From the NCBI RefSeq assembly GCF_014873145.1, contig NZ_JADBEK010000001.1, forward strand, positions 2,356,001 through 2,420,000: 64,000 nt of DNA. Direction: 5' to 3'. Position numbers and translations under genes: made by a program. Of the stretch, positions 32,936 through 41,352 are shown piece by piece. This DNA is from Nonomuraea angiospora (GTDB taxonomy: Bacteria; Actinomycetota; Actinomycetes; Streptosporangiales; Streptosporangiaceae). The notes beneath the pieces are model-generated. The model saw nothing but the letters and a program-made list of their open reading frames with translations, was not told the origin of the DNA and ran no database searches. Each line of letters begins with the position of its first letter. Position 1 is the first letter of the stretch.

Positions 32936-33556
32936 TCAAAGGCGTTCGAGCTCTTCGGCGCGGCGCAGGTCCTTGGGGCGTCCCAGGGCCCGGCGCATCA
33001 GGATGAGGTCGTCCCGGCGCAGGTAGCGCACCCGCAGACCGTCCGTGTCGACGGCGGTCAGTGCCCGGTCGAGCAAGGGGCGCACCGGCAGCGTTCCCCA
33101 TGGCAGGTCGGGGGTGCAGCAGTCGCCGCTCACCTGGGGGGAGTCGAACTGCGCCTTGGGACGCAGGAACGCCTGCGGCCCGGGCGGGATGGGGCGATGT
33201 TCGTCGTCCAGCACCGTGCAGCCGGCGGCGGCGAAGGCGCGTGCCAGGGTGCCGGCCTGCTCCGGCGCTCCGTCCCACAGCAGGTCGAGGTCCCCCGTCA
33301 GCTCCGTCGATCCGTGCAGGATCCCGGCGACCTGGCCGATCACCACGGCCCGCGCTCCGGCCGCGTCCAGAGCCCGCAGCAGCGGGAAGGGGTCGAAGCG
33401 CCGGGCGCTGTCGGTCGCGAGGCTGCCGGCGACGGGATCGGCGTCATCGTGGGTACGGCCGGTGGCGGGGCGGTCGCGGGTCAGCGCCCTGGTGCGGTCG
33501 ACGGCCTCGTGCAGCAACTCCAGTGGTCCACGGTTCACCGCTTCATCCAACACCAC
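32936..33556 (-). CDS. Nucleotidyltransferase-fold (AbiEii/MNT-like) protein
   Basis: Up to 206 aa; the start is uncertain because several GTG codons cluster at the 5' end. The segment AVVIGQVAGILHGSTELTGD then LDLLWDG matches the nucleotidyltransferase signature G-S-x(n)-D-x-D. The C-terminus VRYLRRDDLILMRRALGRPK then DLRRAEELERL resembles the tail of AbiEii-like and related nucleotidyltransferases. Such proteins appear as toxins with a partner antitoxin or as lone enzymes; no partner is visible here. Confidence 0.6.
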   Translation of the reverse strand: MVLDEAVNRGPLELLHEAVDRTRALTRDRPATGRTHDDADPVAGSLATDSARRFDPFPLLRALDAAGARAVVIGQVAGILHGSTELTGDLDLLWDGAPEQAGTLARAFAAAGCTVLDDEHRPIPPGPQAFLRPKAQFDSPQVSGDCCTPDLPWGTLPVRPLLDRALTAVDTDGLRVRYLRRDDLILMRRALGRPKDLRRAEELERL

Positions 33557-33562
33557 GCGTGA

Positions 33563-34426
33563 TCAGAAGGGGTTCCAGTAGGGCGTGGGCAGGCCGCGCA
33601 CGCCGACCTTGGCGGTGAACAGGCGGCCGTCGCCGGGGCCGGCGGCGGGGAGGTCGAGGGTGGAGGTGGTGATGACCAGGGTGTCGAGGTCGGGGCCGGC
33701 GAAGGCGGCGCTGGAGGTGTGCGGGGCGCCGGTCTCCACGGTGGCCAGCAACTCGCCGGCCGGGGTGCGGCACTCGACCCGGCCGAGGCCCCAGTTGGCG
33801 ATCCACAGATTGCCGTCGGCGTCGGCGCACATGCCGTCGGGCATGCCGTCGCCGATCGTGAACGCCTCGCGGCGCGGCCCGGTCTTGCCGGTGGCGGTGT
33901 CGTAGTCGCGTACCCAGACGATGCCCGGCAGGGTGTCCACGCTGTAGAGCAGATCGCCCTCGGGGCTCCAGGCCAGGCCGTTGGACAGCACCAGATCGGT
34001 GTCGAGGTAGGTCAGCCCGCTCTCGTCCAGGCGGGCCAGGACCTCCTGGCCGTGACGGCCGTCCAGGGCGAGGCTGCCGATCAGGAACCGGCCGGCCGGG
34101 TCCACGGCCCCGTCGTTCAGCCTGCTGTGGACGCCGGGCGCCAGCACCCGGGCCAGCTCCGTGCGGCGCCCGTCGAGATCCACGCGGGTCAGCGTCTGCT
34201 GCTCGGCCACGAGCAGCCGGCCGTCCTCGGAGACGGCGACCGCTCCCACCATGCCGTCGAAGACCTGCCGGCCGGTGACGGTGATCAGGCCGTCGTCGAG
34301 CAGACCCTCATGTACGGCGCCGGCGACGATGTCCACCCACAGCAGGCGCTCGCGGGCGGCGTCCCAGACGGGGCCCTCGCCGAGGGCGTAGACGTCGGCC
34401 GAGGCCGGGGTCGCGGTGATCTTCAT
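33563..34426 (-). CDS. SMP-30/gluconolactonase-like sugar lactonase
   Basis: 287 aa from ATG 34426. Six-bladed propeller motifs: ALGEGPVWDAARERLLWVDI, LNDGAVDPAGRFLIGSL, LSNGLAWSPEGDLLYSVDT, GMPDGMCADADGNLWIANW. The metal ligands Glu (GEGP), Asn (SNGL) and Asp (PDGM) are present. It hydrolyses sugar or related lactones. Upstream lies the remnant of a GntR regulator, its probable former repressor. Confidence 0.9.
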   Translation of the reverse strand: MKITATPASADVYALGEGPVWDAARERLLWVDIVAGAVHEGLLDDGLITVTGRQVFDGMVGAVAVSEDGRLLVAEQQTLTRVDLDGRRTELARVLAPGVHSRLNDGAVDPAGRFLIGSLALDGRHGQEVLARLDESGLTYLDTDLVLSNGLAWSPEGDLLYSVDTLPGIVWVRDYDTATGKTGPRREAFTIGDGMPDGMCADADGNLWIANWGLGRVECRTPAGELLATVETGAPHTSSAAFAGPDLDTLVITTSTLDLPAAGPGDGRLFTAKVGVRGLPTPYWNPF

Positions 34427-34437
34427 ATTTCCGGATG

Positions 34438-34632
34438 TTAGACCATCGTTCCCATTAGCGGAAGAGAGGGATCGGTGTGGCGCAGGGCGGCCAGCGAGGC
34501 CGCCCCCGGCTCGATCGTCGCCCGGACCTCGGCCAGGTCGCGCAGGACCTCCAGGGAAACCTGGCGAAGATCGCCGGCTACCGTTCCCGCAGCCGGGACT
34601 CCCGCCGCAACCCCTGAACACCACGCCGGCAC
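34438..34632 (-). pseudogene. Remnant of a FadR-type GntR regulator
   Basis: The minus strand reads SLEVLRDLAEVRATIEPGAA followed by SLAALRHTD, the start of the FCD ligand domain (L-R-D-L-x-E-V-R-x-x-I-E-P-x-A-A). The winged-helix domain and the remainder of FCD are absent, and the frame ends a few codons later. The rest of the 34427-34679 gap shows nothing else apart from AAAGGGGG just ahead of the next gene. Confidence 0.5.
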
Positions 34633-34679
34633 ATTCCCCGCTATCTTTGGTTGAAATAAAGGGTTAAAGGGGGATCTGC

Positions 34680-35699
34680 ATGCCTCTGTCCTCGCGGCCG
34701 CTGCGGAAACTGGGCTTCTTGACGATCGGGTTGTTCGACGCGGCCGACCCGCGGCGGGGCCACGAGTCGACGCTCGAGATCATCGAGCTGGGCGAGCGGC
34801 TGGGGTTCGACAGCGCGTGGGTGCGCCACCGCCACCTGCAGTACGGCATCTCCTCCCCGGTCGCCGTCCTGGCGGCGGCCTCACAGCGCACCAGCCGCAT
34901 CGAGCTGGGCACGGCGGTCATCCCCCTGGGCTGGGAGAACCCGCTGCGGCTCGCCGAGGACCTGGCCACGGTGGACGTCCTGTCCGGGGGCCGCCTCAAT
35001 CCGGGCGTCAGCGTCGGCCCGCCGTTCCACTACGACCAGGTCAAGGACGCCCTCTATCCCGGCACGGCCGAGGCCGAGGACTTCAGCCACGAACGCGTGC
35101 GCCGGCTCCTGGGCTTCGTCCGCGGCGAGCCGGCCACCGGCTTCCAGGGGATCGAGGGGTTCGAGGTCTTCTCCGACCGCGTCCAGCCGCACTCCCCCGG
35201 GCTCGGCAGCCGCATGTGGTACGGCGGCGGGAGCCTGCGCTCGGCCCGGTGGGCGGGCGAGAACGCCATGAACTTCCTGACCAGCAGCGTCGTGAAGGCG
35301 GAGGAGTCGGAGGAGTTCGCCGAGATCCAGCTCTCCCACGTACGGGAGTTCCGCGCCCACCACCCCGACGGCGACCGTGCCCGGGTCTCCCAGGGCCTGG
35401 TCGTCATCCCCACCGACTCGGCCTCGGCCGGGCAGCGGGCCAAGTACAAGGAGTACGCCGACCAGCGCACGCCCCGGACCACCACGCCTCAGGGACCGGC
35501 GCGGATGATGTTCGCGCCCGACCTCGTCGGCAGCTCCGCCGAGATCGCCGAACGGCTCCACGACCACGCCGTCTTCCGGGAGATCGACGAGGTCGCGTTC
35601 GCGCTGCCGTTCACCTTCGAGCACGAGGACTACGTGCAGATCCTCACCGACATCGCCACCAGGCTGGGCCCCGAGCTCGGCTGGCGGCCCCGGCCCTAG
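34680..35699 (+). CDS. Luciferase-like flavin monooxygenase
   Basis: 339 aa from ATG 34680, with AAAGGGGG upstream. TIM-barrel LLM features: LGFLTIGLFD, ELGERLGFDSAWVRHRHLQY, RIELGTAVIPLGWENPLRLA, EDLATVDVLSGGRLNPGVSV and SRMWYGGGSLRSARWAGENA. Uses reduced flavin and O2. Similar enzymes open C-S bonds or oxidise small molecules; the neighbouring OsmC, GST and sulfotransferase suggest a sulfur or redox role, but this is context only. Confidence 0.85.
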   Translation: MPLSSRPLRKLGFLTIGLFDAADPRRGHESTLEIIELGERLGFDSAWVRHRHLQYGISSPVAVLAAASQRTSRIELGTAVIPLGWENPLRLAEDLATVDVLSGGRLNPGVSVGPPFHYDQVKDALYPGTAEAEDFSHERVRRLLGFVRGEPATGFQGIEGFEVFSDRVQPHSPGLGSRMWYGGGSLRSARWAGENAMNFLTSSVVKAEESEEFAEIQLSHVREFRAHHPDGDRARVSQGLVVIPTDSASAGQRAKYKEYADQRTPRTTTPQGPARMMFAPDLVGSSAEIAERLHDHAVFREIDEVAFALPFTFEHEDYVQILTDIATRLGPELGWRPRP

Positions 35700-35710
35700 A
35701 GGGCCGCCGG

Positions 35711-36244
35711 TCAGACCAGCCGTGCGCCGGCTCGGGTCCGGACCACCGTTCCGCTGACCGGCTGCGGGTTGCGGATCAGGTTGAGTATGGGGCAGACCCG
35801 CTCGACCTCGGCGTGCAGGTGCGCCAGCTCCTCGTCCGAGGCGGGCGAGTCGATCAGCACCTCGTAGGTGAAGTTGTGCGGGTAGACGGGAATGTCGCCG
35901 TCGCCCGGCTGCTGGGCTCTGGGGTCGTATTCGGCTTGGACGTCCACTTCCAGCGCGTCGATGGGCACCGCCAGCTCGGCCGCCTTGATCAGGAAGATGT
36001 GCGTGACGCAGCTGCCCAGCACGCCGGCCTGCAGCTCGGGCGAGGTGGGGCCGAGGTCGTAGCCGGCGAAGTCGGAACCGCTGTCGCTGATGATCTGGAA
36101 GTCCCTGATCCTGATGCGCCGGATCCCGCTGCGGCCTTCGGCGGTGACGTGGGCGTGCAACGGGACCGGCCCGGAGGCAGGCGCCTCCCGGCGGGCCAGC
36201 AGGGCGGAGCGTTTGTGTGACAGATACTCGCGTAGGGTGCTCAT
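35711..36244 (-). CDS. OsmC/Ohr-family protein
   Basis: 177 aa from ATG 36244, with GAGAAAGA upstream. The OsmC fold is visible: LGPTSPELQAGVLGSCVTHI holds the first Cys of the redox pair, and HAEVERVCPILNLIRNP the second, about 85 residues later. OsmC proteins reduce organic hydroperoxides. Convergent with the luciferase-like gene. Confidence 0.85.
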   Translation of the reverse strand: MSTLREYLSHKRSALLARREAPASGPVPLHAHVTAEGRSGIRRIRIRDFQIISDSGSDFAGYDLGPTSPELQAGVLGSCVTHIFLIKAAELAVPIDALEVDVQAEYDPRAQQPGDGDIPVYPHNFTYEVLIDSPASDEELAHLHAEVERVCPILNLIRNPQPVSGTVVRTRAGARLV

Positions 36245-36380
36245 GGTCTTTCTCGTCTGATCAGCGCAGGTCACGGGGTCGGGCGGGGTGTCGATCGATG
36301 AGGGCGCCAGGGCGGCCAGGTCGCGCCGCAGCGCGTCATGGCGGCGAGGTCGCGGCAGGGCGCGTCCGGGCGGCCCGCTG

Positions 36381-37289
36381 TCATCGGTCCCGCCCGTGCG
36401 GCGAGTCCCAGGCGGCGGGCAGCCCCTCGGTCGTCTCCCTGAAGGCCGGCCGCTGGTAGAGGTCGCGGGCGTACGGCCACAGGTGCTCGAAGTCGGCCAG
36501 CGTCCGCTCGCTGATAAGGTCGCCGCGGTTGTACTCGGAGTCGAACCTGGCCAGCGTCACCCACAGCCGCACGTCCGCCTCGGTGATCGTCTCGCCGGCC
36601 AGGAACCGCTGCCCGGCCAGGCGCTCGTCCAGCCGTTCCAGGGCCGCGACGACGCGGTGGCGCTCGTTCTCGCGGTCGTCCTCGGTGGCGGCGCGGGCCA
36701 CGCGGGAGACGCCGGCGTTGATGTCGTAGTAGATCCAGCCGTTGAGTTTGTTGATCTCCGGGCGGAGGGCGTCCGGGTAGAGGTCGACGGAGGTGTCGGC
36801 CCACTGCTCGAACTGGGTGGCCAGGTCGATGGTGATGTCGGGGAAGTTGTTGCTGACGATCCGGCCCGTCCGCCGGTCCCAGAGCACGGGGACCGAGATG
36901 TGGCCGCCGTACCCGTGCTCGGTGGCTTCGTAGGCCTGCTCCAGCAGGGTGAAGCCGTTGACCGGGTCGGGGCCGCGGCGCTCCCGGAACGCCCAGCCGC
37001 GGCCGTCGCGCGCGTCGTCGACGTACGACAGCGAGACCACGTCCTCCAGGCCCTTGAGCCTGCGGACGATGGCGGCGCGCTGGGCGTACGGGCAGACCCA
37101 GGCGACGTAGAGGTGGTAGCGGCCGGGCTCGGCGCGGAACCCGCTGGAGCCGTCGGCGGTGACGCGGCCCTGGAAGGGGTAGATCGGGCGGTTCCAGTCG
37201 GGCGAGAGGTGCAGACGGCCGGGGCCGTAATGACCGTACGCGGTGTGGTCGACGGGGCTTGCGTAGACCGGCGTCTGGGTGATGGACAC
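36381..37289 (-). CDS. Xi-class glutathione-transferase-like (glutathionyl-hydroquinone-reductase-like) protein
   Basis: 302 aa from GTG 37289, with GGAGAA upstream. It has the family layout: YPFQGRVTADGSSGFRAEPG, then RYHLYVAWVCPYAQRAAIVR with the redox Cys of the C-P-Y/W-A motif, VPVLWDRRTGRIVSNNFPDI, and the helical C-domain LAGETITEADVRLWVTLARF. Actinobacteria use mycothiol rather than glutathione, so the physiological thiol is uncertain. It is divergent from the sulfotransferase gene across a motif-rich promoter region. No gene is visible in 36245-36380. Confidence 0.87.
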   Translation of the reverse strand: MSITQTPVYASPVDHTAYGHYGPGRLHLSPDWNRPIYPFQGRVTADGSSGFRAEPGRYHLYVAWVCPYAQRAAIVRRLKGLEDVVSLSYVDDARDGRGWAFRERRGPDPVNGFTLLEQAYEATEHGYGGHISVPVLWDRRTGRIVSNNFPDITIDLATQFEQWADTSVDLYPDALRPEINKLNGWIYYDINAGVSRVARAATEDDRENERHRVVAALERLDERLAGQRFLAGETITEADVRLWVTLARFDSEYNRGDLISERTLADFEHLWPYARDLYQRPAFRETTEGLPAAWDSPHGRDR

Positions 37290-37317
37290 GGGTTCTCCGG
37301 GTTTCGGGAGTCGGGAT

Positions 37318-37372
37318 CATTTCCTACTCGGTTCATAGGGTACTTGATATCCCATACTTCTGGTAGGAAAAT
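37318..37372. promoter_or_regulatory. Divergent regulatory region with two GTAGGAAA-type motifs
   Basis: AGTAGGAAAT lies on the minus strand (37327-37318, facing the GST gene) and GTAGGAAAAT on the plus strand at about 37363-37372 (facing the sulfotransferase gene). TTGATA lies between them as a possible plus-strand -35. The same AGTAGGAAA word precedes two other promoters at 39.5 and 42.4 kb. Confidence 0.5.
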
Positions 37373-37405
37373 AGGGCTACCTTGACGAGCGCCAGGAGGA
37401 ACACG

Positions 37406-38356
37406 GTGTCCCTGCCTGATTTCCTGATCGCCGGTGTGCCCAAGGCGGGGACGACGGCCCTGCACAGCGCGCTGCAGCAGCATCCCGAGCTCTATCTGTC
37501 CACCGTCAAGGAGCCGAAGTTCTTCCTGACCGACGGCCCGCCGCCCACCAGGGGCGGTCCCGGCGACGCCGCGACCTACCAGGAGCACGTCTGGCGGCGC
37601 GCGGACTACGAGGCGCTGTTCGCGCAGGCGCCCCCGGGCGCCCTGACCGGCGAGTCCACGCCCTTCTACCTCTACGACCTGGCCGCCCAGCGGCGCATCC
37701 ACGCCGCCGTCCCCGGCGTCAGGCTCATCGTGACGCTGCGCGACCCGGTCGAGCGGGCCCACTCCAACTGGACGCATCTGTGGTCGGCCGGGCTGGAGCC
37801 GATCGGTGACCTGGTGCGCGCGTGCGAGGCCGAGCAGCGGCGGATCGCCGACGGGTGGGCGCACTTCTGGCACTATGTCGGGCTCGGCCGGTACGGCGAA
37901 CAGCTGGAGCACCTGTTCGACCTCTTCCCCCGCGACCAGGTGCTGATCTTCCGCTACCGGGACCTCGTCGACCGGCCCGCCGCCACGCTGGATCGGATCT
38001 GCGCCTTCCTCGGCGTACGCCAGGGGGTGCTCACCGAGGTCCCCCGGGAGAACGTGACGGCGCACCCGGCCGCCGGGGCCCGGCACCTCATGCTGTCCAC
38101 GCTGCGCCGGTGCCTGCCCGCTGCCCTGACCGAGCCGGTCGAGGCCCTGCTCCAGCGCCGCGGCGCGGCCCGGCGGCCCCTGTCCTGGGAGCAGCGCCAG
38201 CGGCTCATCCCCTACTTCGCCGACGACATCCGGCTGCTGCAGCGCGTCACCGGCGAGGACTTCAGCGACTGGCTCCGCCCCCGCGAGCGCTCCGGCGGCC
38301 TGGTCGGCGCCCGGCCCCCCGGCCAGCGGCAGTCACGTAACGGCCGCCGGTCCTGA
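37406..38356 (+). CDS. PAPS-dependent sulfotransferase
   Basis: 316 aa from GTG 37406, chosen because AGGAGG is 6 nt upstream; a TTG 8 codons earlier is in frame. PAPS 5'-phosphosulfate loop DFLIAGVPKAGTTALHSALQ, 3'-phosphate site VRLIVTLRDPVERAHSNWTH, and FLTDGPPPTRGG / YYVGLGRYGEQ-type spacing typical of bacterial Sulfotransfer_1 proteins. It transfers sulfate from PAPS to a hydroxyl or amine; substrate unknown. Confidence 0.88.
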   Translation: MSLPDFLIAGVPKAGTTALHSALQQHPELYLSTVKEPKFFLTDGPPPTRGGPGDAATYQEHVWRRADYEALFAQAPPGALTGESTPFYLYDLAAQRRIHAAVPGVRLIVTLRDPVERAHSNWTHLWSAGLEPIGDLVRACEAEQRRIADGWAHFWHYVGLGRYGEQLEHLFDLFPRDQVLIFRYRDLVDRPAATLDRICAFLGVRQGVLTEVPRENVTAHPAAGARHLMLSTLRRCLPAALTEPVEALLQRRGAARRPLSWEQRQRLIPYFADDIRLLQRVTGEDFSDWLRPRERSGGLVGARPPGQRQSRNGRRS

Positions 38357-38358
38357 TC

Positions 38359-39327
38359 TCACCGCAGCTCGGTACGCAGCTCGTGGGCGCCGTCCGGGCG
38401 GGTGAACTCGTAGTACAGCCGGACCCCGCCACCCGGCAGGTCCACGAACTCCAGGTAGCGCAGGCCCCGGCCGCGATGCGGCGACTCGGCCGCGGGCGCC
38501 TCGCCCACCGCGGTCAGCACGGCCGGGTCCGTGCCGGCGGCGACGCCGGTGCGCTCCTCGTAGTTCTCCGCCGCGCTCGCCCGCCCGTCGTAGAACGCCA
38601 CCACGCGCTCGCCGTCGAAGCGCACCGCGCTGACCCGCACGCCGCGCGCGTCCCACAGCCCGGGCCGGCCGCTCAGCGCCGTGCCGTGCCAGGTCCACTC
38701 CAGGCCGTCGGCGCTGGTGGCGTAGTCCGTGACCATCTGGTCGGCCTCGTCGGGGTCGGCGAGCGGGTGGCAGGAGGCCCACAGGTGCCAGACGCCGTCG
38801 CGCCGTACGATCACCGTGTCCTTCACCCCGGTCTTCGGGTCGCCCGGCAGGACGGTGACGCGCGAGCGCGCGTCGAAGGCCGCCGGGTCGGCCGCCTCCA
38901 GCACCTCCACCCGCCAGTGCTTGGTGCCGGCGGTGGCGCAGCTCAGGTAGAGCCGCCAGCGCCCGTCCGGCAGGCGTACCAGCGCGGGCCGTTCCAGGGA
39001 TTCGGCGTCCATCTGTTCACGGGTGACGGTGGTCAGCGTCTCGAAGCACTCGCCGTCGGCCGAGCGGGCGACCACGACGGCGTACCCGCGCCCCTCCCCG
39101 ACCGGGCGGCGCAGCCGGTAGGCGAGGTAGATCAGCCCGTCCGCGGCCACCGCGCTGGGCGCGCCCGCCCAGTGCCCCTCCCCCGCGGCCGGCGGCTCGA
39201 TCGCGACCACGGCGCGATCGAGGTCGGGGAGCAGGGCGGCGTTCTCGTCGATCGACATGTTCGCGAGACTAGGCGACGGGTCGGGGCTGGGCACGGACGA
39301 TGACCTTCCTTTGAACGTTTCCGTCAC
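38359..39327 (-). CDS. Beta-propeller protein, GH43-like fold, function unknown
   Basis: Up to 322 aa. GTG 39327 overlaps the stop of the upstream small gene (GTGA). A second GTG at 39294, behind AAAGGAAGG, and an ATG at 39258 are also plausible. Repeated blade-like segments: [80 protein letters not shown]. This suggests a five-bladed propeller as in GH43/GH32-like proteins. Catalytic acids cannot be assigned with certainty. No signal peptide, so intracellular. It is convergent with the sulfotransferase gene, 2 nt apart. Confidence 0.65.
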   Translation of the reverse strand: MTETFKGRSSSVPSPDPSPSLANMSIDENAALLPDLDRAVVAIEPPAAGEGHWAGAPSAVAADGLIYLAYRLRRPVGEGRGYAVVVARSADGECFETLTTVTREQMDAESLERPALVRLPDGRWRLYLSCATAGTKHWRVEVLEAADPAAFDARSRVTVLPGDPKTGVKDTVIVRRDGVWHLWASCHPLADPDEADQMVTDYATSADGLEWTWHGTALSGRPGLWDARGVRVSAVRFDGERVVAFYDGRASAAENYEERTGVAAGTDPAVLTAVGEAPAAESPHRGRGLRYLEFVDLPGGGVRLYYEFTRPDGAHELRTELR

Positions 39328-39497
39328 GCCTCGGCGGCGTCAGTGAGCGCCGGGGTCGCCGACCGGCGCCACCAGGGCCACCGCGACGCGGAGGGCCGCT
39401 CCTCCAGCTCGAGCTCGGCCTCGTCGTCCGGGAGGTCGTACCAGTGCAGGTCCCCCGGGAGGTCCGTGCGGACGGCCACGTCGCGGTCCTCGTTCAT
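39324..39497 (-). CDS. Small acidic protein translated from a leaderless message
   Basis: 57 aa from ATG 39497: [20 protein letters not shown], then an acidic stretch ([10 protein letters not shown]), then [12 protein letters not shown] and a short Ala-rich tail. Family not recognised. The start is supported by a strong promoter whose -10 box ends 6 nt before the ATG. It overlaps the propeller gene by GTGA, so the two are translated together. Confidence 0.6.
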   Translation of the reverse strand: MNEDRDVAVRTDLPGDLHWYDLPDDEAELELEERPSASRWPWWRRSATPALTDAAEA

Positions 39498-39503
39498 GCC
39501 GGT

Positions 39504-39545
39504 AATGTACGGCCGCACGCCGCGGATAGTCAATTTTTCCTACTT
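39504..39545 (-). promoter_or_regulatory. Promoter with the AGTAGGAAA element
   Basis: On the minus strand: AAGTAGGAAAAA (39545-39534), TTGACT (-35, 39533-39528), 18-bp spacer, TACATT (-10, 39509-39504), 6 nt, ATG. The 17-bp AGTAGGAAAAATTGACT differs at two positions from the element before the importer leader at 42.4 kb. Confidence 0.65.
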
Positions 39546-39593
39546 ACTTTACCGGAAATTACTCGACGAACGCGAGCGGGGCGGTGAGCCCGC

Positions 39594-40571
39594 TCACGAC
39601 TCCTGCCGCGGCAGGCCCGGCGGGTTGATCTGCGACTTGGGGATCGCCTCGTTGCCCAGACCCCACCGGTCGAGCACCTCCTTGTACCTGCCGTTCCCGA
39701 TCACGGTGTTGAGCGCCTCGTTGAGCGGCTTGACCAGGCCGTTGTCCTTCTTGGTCATCGCCGCGATGAGTCCCTGCAGGTCCGGCCCCGCGCCGGAGAA
39801 GGTGCCGACGATCCTGGAACCGCCGCTGACGGCGATGTTGTAGGCGATGGTCGGGTTGGGGCCGAAGTACGCCTGGACGCGGCCGGACTTGAGCCCCAGC
39901 AGCACGTCGCTGTACTTCTCGTAGTAGAGGATCTCGACCGGCTTCAGCCCGGCGGCCTTGTTCTGCTTGTCCCAGTCGAGCAGGATCTTCTCCTGGTTCG
40001 TGCCGGAGCCGACCGAGACGCGCAGCCCGGCGATGTCGGCAGGCTTGGCGATCTGCTTGATCGGGCTGCTGTCGGGGACCTGCCAGCCGAGCTGGTCGAC
40101 CCGGTACGTCGCGAAGTCGTAGGTGTCCTTGCGCTCCTCGGTGACCGTGACGTTGTTGAAGACCACCTCGTCCTTGCCGGACTTGGCGGCCAGGAAGAGG
40201 TTCTCCCACGAGCTGATCCGCGGGGAGACCTCCAGGCCCAGCACGTCGGCCACGAGCTGGGCGAGGTCGGTCTCCACGCCGATCAGCGTGGTGTCGTCGT
40301 CGGCGCGGAACACCAGGGGCGCCGCGCCCTGGCCGCTGAAGCCCACCGCGAGCTTGCCGTCGGCGGCGATGTCCTTGGGCACCTGGGCGGCGATGGCCTC
40401 GACCTTGTCGGCCCGTACCCGGTTCTGGTCGGGGCTGAGGTTGATCTTCTTGCCGGCGACCACGGGGGCGGTGGTGGCCGACGGGGCGGTGACGGCGGGC
40501 TCGGCGCCGCAGGCGGCGGTCAGGAGGAGGAGCGCGGGCACGGCGAGGGCCCGCGCGAGCGAAGCGCGCAT
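39594..40571 (-). CDS. Polar amino-acid ABC importer, substrate-binding lipoprotein
   Basis: 325 aa with lipobox LLLLTAACGAEP (Cys21). SBP_bac_3 features: IGVETDLAQLVADVLGLEVS, ENLFLAAKSGKDEVVFNNVT, ADIAGLRVSVGSGTNQEKIL and GLIAAMTKKDNGLVKPLNEA. It is the last gene of the importer operon (leader, permease, ATPase, binding protein). The sulfur-type leader peptide upstream hints at a cystine or other sulfur compound, but the ligand is not readable. Confidence 0.9.
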   Translation of the reverse strand: MRASLARALAVPALLLLTAACGAEPAVTAPSATTAPVVAGKKINLSPDQNRVRADKVEAIAAQVPKDIAADGKLAVGFSGQGAAPLVFRADDDTTLIGVETDLAQLVADVLGLEVSPRISSWENLFLAAKSGKDEVVFNNVTVTEERKDTYDFATYRVDQLGWQVPDSSPIKQIAKPADIAGLRVSVGSGTNQEKILLDWDKQNKAAGLKPVEILYYEKYSDVLLGLKSGRVQAYFGPNPTIAYNIAVSGGSRIVGTFSGAGPDLQGLIAAMTKKDNGLVKPLNEALNTVIGNGRYKEVLDRWGLGNEAIPKSQINPPGLPRQES

Positions 40572-40590
40572 GTCATGGTGTCCTTAGGGA

Positions 40591-41352
40591 TCAGAGAACC
40601 TTGCTCAGGAAGGTGCGGGTACGTTCGTGGGCGGGGGCGTCCAGGAGCTGGGCGGGCGGTCCGAGCTCGACGATGCGGCCGGCGTCCATGAAGGCCACGG
40701 TGTCGGCCACCTCCCGGGCGAACCCGATCTCGTGGGTGACCACGATCATCGTGGTGCCGCCGCGGGCGAGGTCCTTGATGACGTCCAGCACCTCGCCCAC
40801 CAGTTCGGGGTCCAGCGCCGAGGTCGGCTCGTCGAACAGCAGCAGCTTGGGCTCGAGCGCGAGCGCCCTGGCGATGGCGACCCGCTGCTGCTGGCCGCCC
40901 GACAGCGTGCGCGGGTAGGCGTCGGCCTTGTCCGCCAGCCCCACCCGGGCCAGCAGCCGCTCGGCCAGCGGCGCCACCTCGGCCCGCGGCCGGCGCTGGG
41001 CAGAAAGCGGCGCCTCCATGAGGTTCTGCCTGACGGTGAGGTGCGGGAACAGGTTGAACGACTGGAAGACGAACCCGATCTGGGTGCGCTGCCGCAGCAC
41101 CTCGCGTTCCGGCAGCTCGTACAGCCGGGTGCCGGCCTGCCGGTAGCCGAGCAGCTGCCCGTCGACGCGGACCGAGCCGCGGTCCACCTTCTCCAGGTGG
41201 TTGATCGTCCGCAGGAGCGTGGACTTCCCAGACCCCGAGGGGCCCAGGATCACCAGCACCTGCCCCTTCCGGACGTCCAGGTCCACTCCGCGCAGCACGT
41301 GCAGGGCGCCGAAGCTCTTGTGCACGCCGCGCAACCTCACCATGGCGCTCAT
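40591..41352 (-). CDS. Polar amino-acid ABC importer ATPase
   Basis: 253 aa from ATG 41352 (ATGA overlap with the permease). Walker A GPSGSGKSTLLRTI, Q-loop FVFQSFNLFPHLTV, signature TLSGGQQQRVAIARAL, Walker B KLLLFDEPTSALDPE and switch His VTHEIGFA, the GlnQ/ArtP pattern of polar amino-acid importers. Confidence 0.95.
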   Translation of the reverse strand: MSAMVRLRGVHKSFGALHVLRGVDLDVRKGQVLVILGPSGSGKSTLLRTINHLEKVDRGSVRVDGQLLGYRQAGTRLYELPEREVLRQRTQIGFVFQSFNLFPHLTVRQNLMEAPLSAQRRPRAEVAPLAERLLARVGLADKADAYPRTLSGGQQQRVAIARALALEPKLLLFDEPTSALDPELVGEVLDVIKDLARGGTTMIVVTHEIGFAREVADTVAFMDAGRIVELGPPAQLLDAPAHERTRTFLSKVL

